The notes under the pieces were generated by a model that did no database searches, was not told where the DNA came from, and was given only the letters and a program-made list of their open reading frames with translations. The position numbers were made by a program, and so were the translations under genes. Shown one piece after another: positions 5,214 through 5,235 of a stretch of 5,235 nt of DNA (position 1 is its first letter; each line of letters starts with the position of its first letter). Origin of the DNA: Methylococcaceae bacterium UBA4132 (GTDB lineage Bacteria > Pseudomonadota > Gammaproteobacteria > Methylococcales > Methylomonadaceae); the NCBI GenBank assembly GCA_002380945.1, contig DFWO01000181.1:1-5235 (forward strand). Direction: 5' to 3'.

Positions 5214-5235
5214 GTGACCCAAGCATGATAGTCAT

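Larger units (their letters stand above)
4888..5235. other. Stretch without an intact gene
   Basis: This AT-rich region holds no complete gene that I can support. It contains a 5-bp inverted repeat (CCTAC-AGCGC-GTAGG, 4897-4911), a minus-strand fragment of protein-like frames (4898-5001), a consensus-like promoter (5010-5037) and plus-strand broken frames (5066-5213). The longest open frame, 5235-5047 on the minus strand (62 codons), is AT-rich antisense sequence with no recognisable motif, and it begins at the very end of the window. Confidence 0.5.

Noticed and set aside
5047..5235. 62-codon minus-strand open frame at the right edge
   Set aside because: It is AT-rich and antisense to the plus-strand fragments, has no recognisable motif, and its start codon sits at the last bases of the window, so neither its start nor its ribosome site can be judged.

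Overview
The window looks like an ordinary chromosomal housekeeping segment of a moderately AT-rich gammaproteobacterium. The basis is the divergent yggS / pilT-pilU arrangement (known from Pseudomonas and relatives), the gammaproteobacterial co-chaperone DjlA, and PilT/PilU sequences of the Pseudomonas kind. The AT bias, the long yeast-like form of PurC, and a GAGACGTTGC palindrome of a type I associate with filamentous bacteria hint at a Beggiatoa/Thiothrix-like or methanotroph-like lineage. That placement is a guess from memory, not a demonstration.

Layout: 1-71 is non-coding downstream sequence. yggS (72-749, minus) encodes a PLP-homeostasis protein. A 109-base divergent intergenic region (750-858) carries an extended -10 promoter for pilT. 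pilT (859-1896) and pilU (1907-3064) form a tight operon encoding the two type IV pilus retraction ATPases; the pilU Shine-Dalgarno sequence overlaps the pilT stop codon. djlA (3101-3886, minus) converges on pilU across 36 bases and has a weak terminator-like hairpin. djlA and purC (3958-4851, plus) diverge from a 71-base region whose core is a near-palindrome with good extended -10 elements on both strands. purC is followed by a perfect 10-bp-stem hairpin. The last 384 bases (4852-5235) hold no intact gene. They contain the hairpins, a consensus-like promoter at 5010-5037 and two stretches of protein-like but broken reading frames, so the region looks like a decayed intergenic area.

The genes: PilT and PilU act together at the inner-membrane base of the type IV pilus machine to retract pili (twitching, DNA uptake, surface sensing). 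YggS, DjlA and PurC serve separate core functions (vitamin B6 homeostasis, DnaK co-chaperoning, purine synthesis); nothing shows a functional link to the pilus beyond gene order. I found no defence system, mobile element with a transposase, CRISPR array, tRNA or rRNA. I do not see a previously undescribed multi-gene system. The points most worth a second look are the symmetric djlA/purC promoter and the broken 4852-5235 region.
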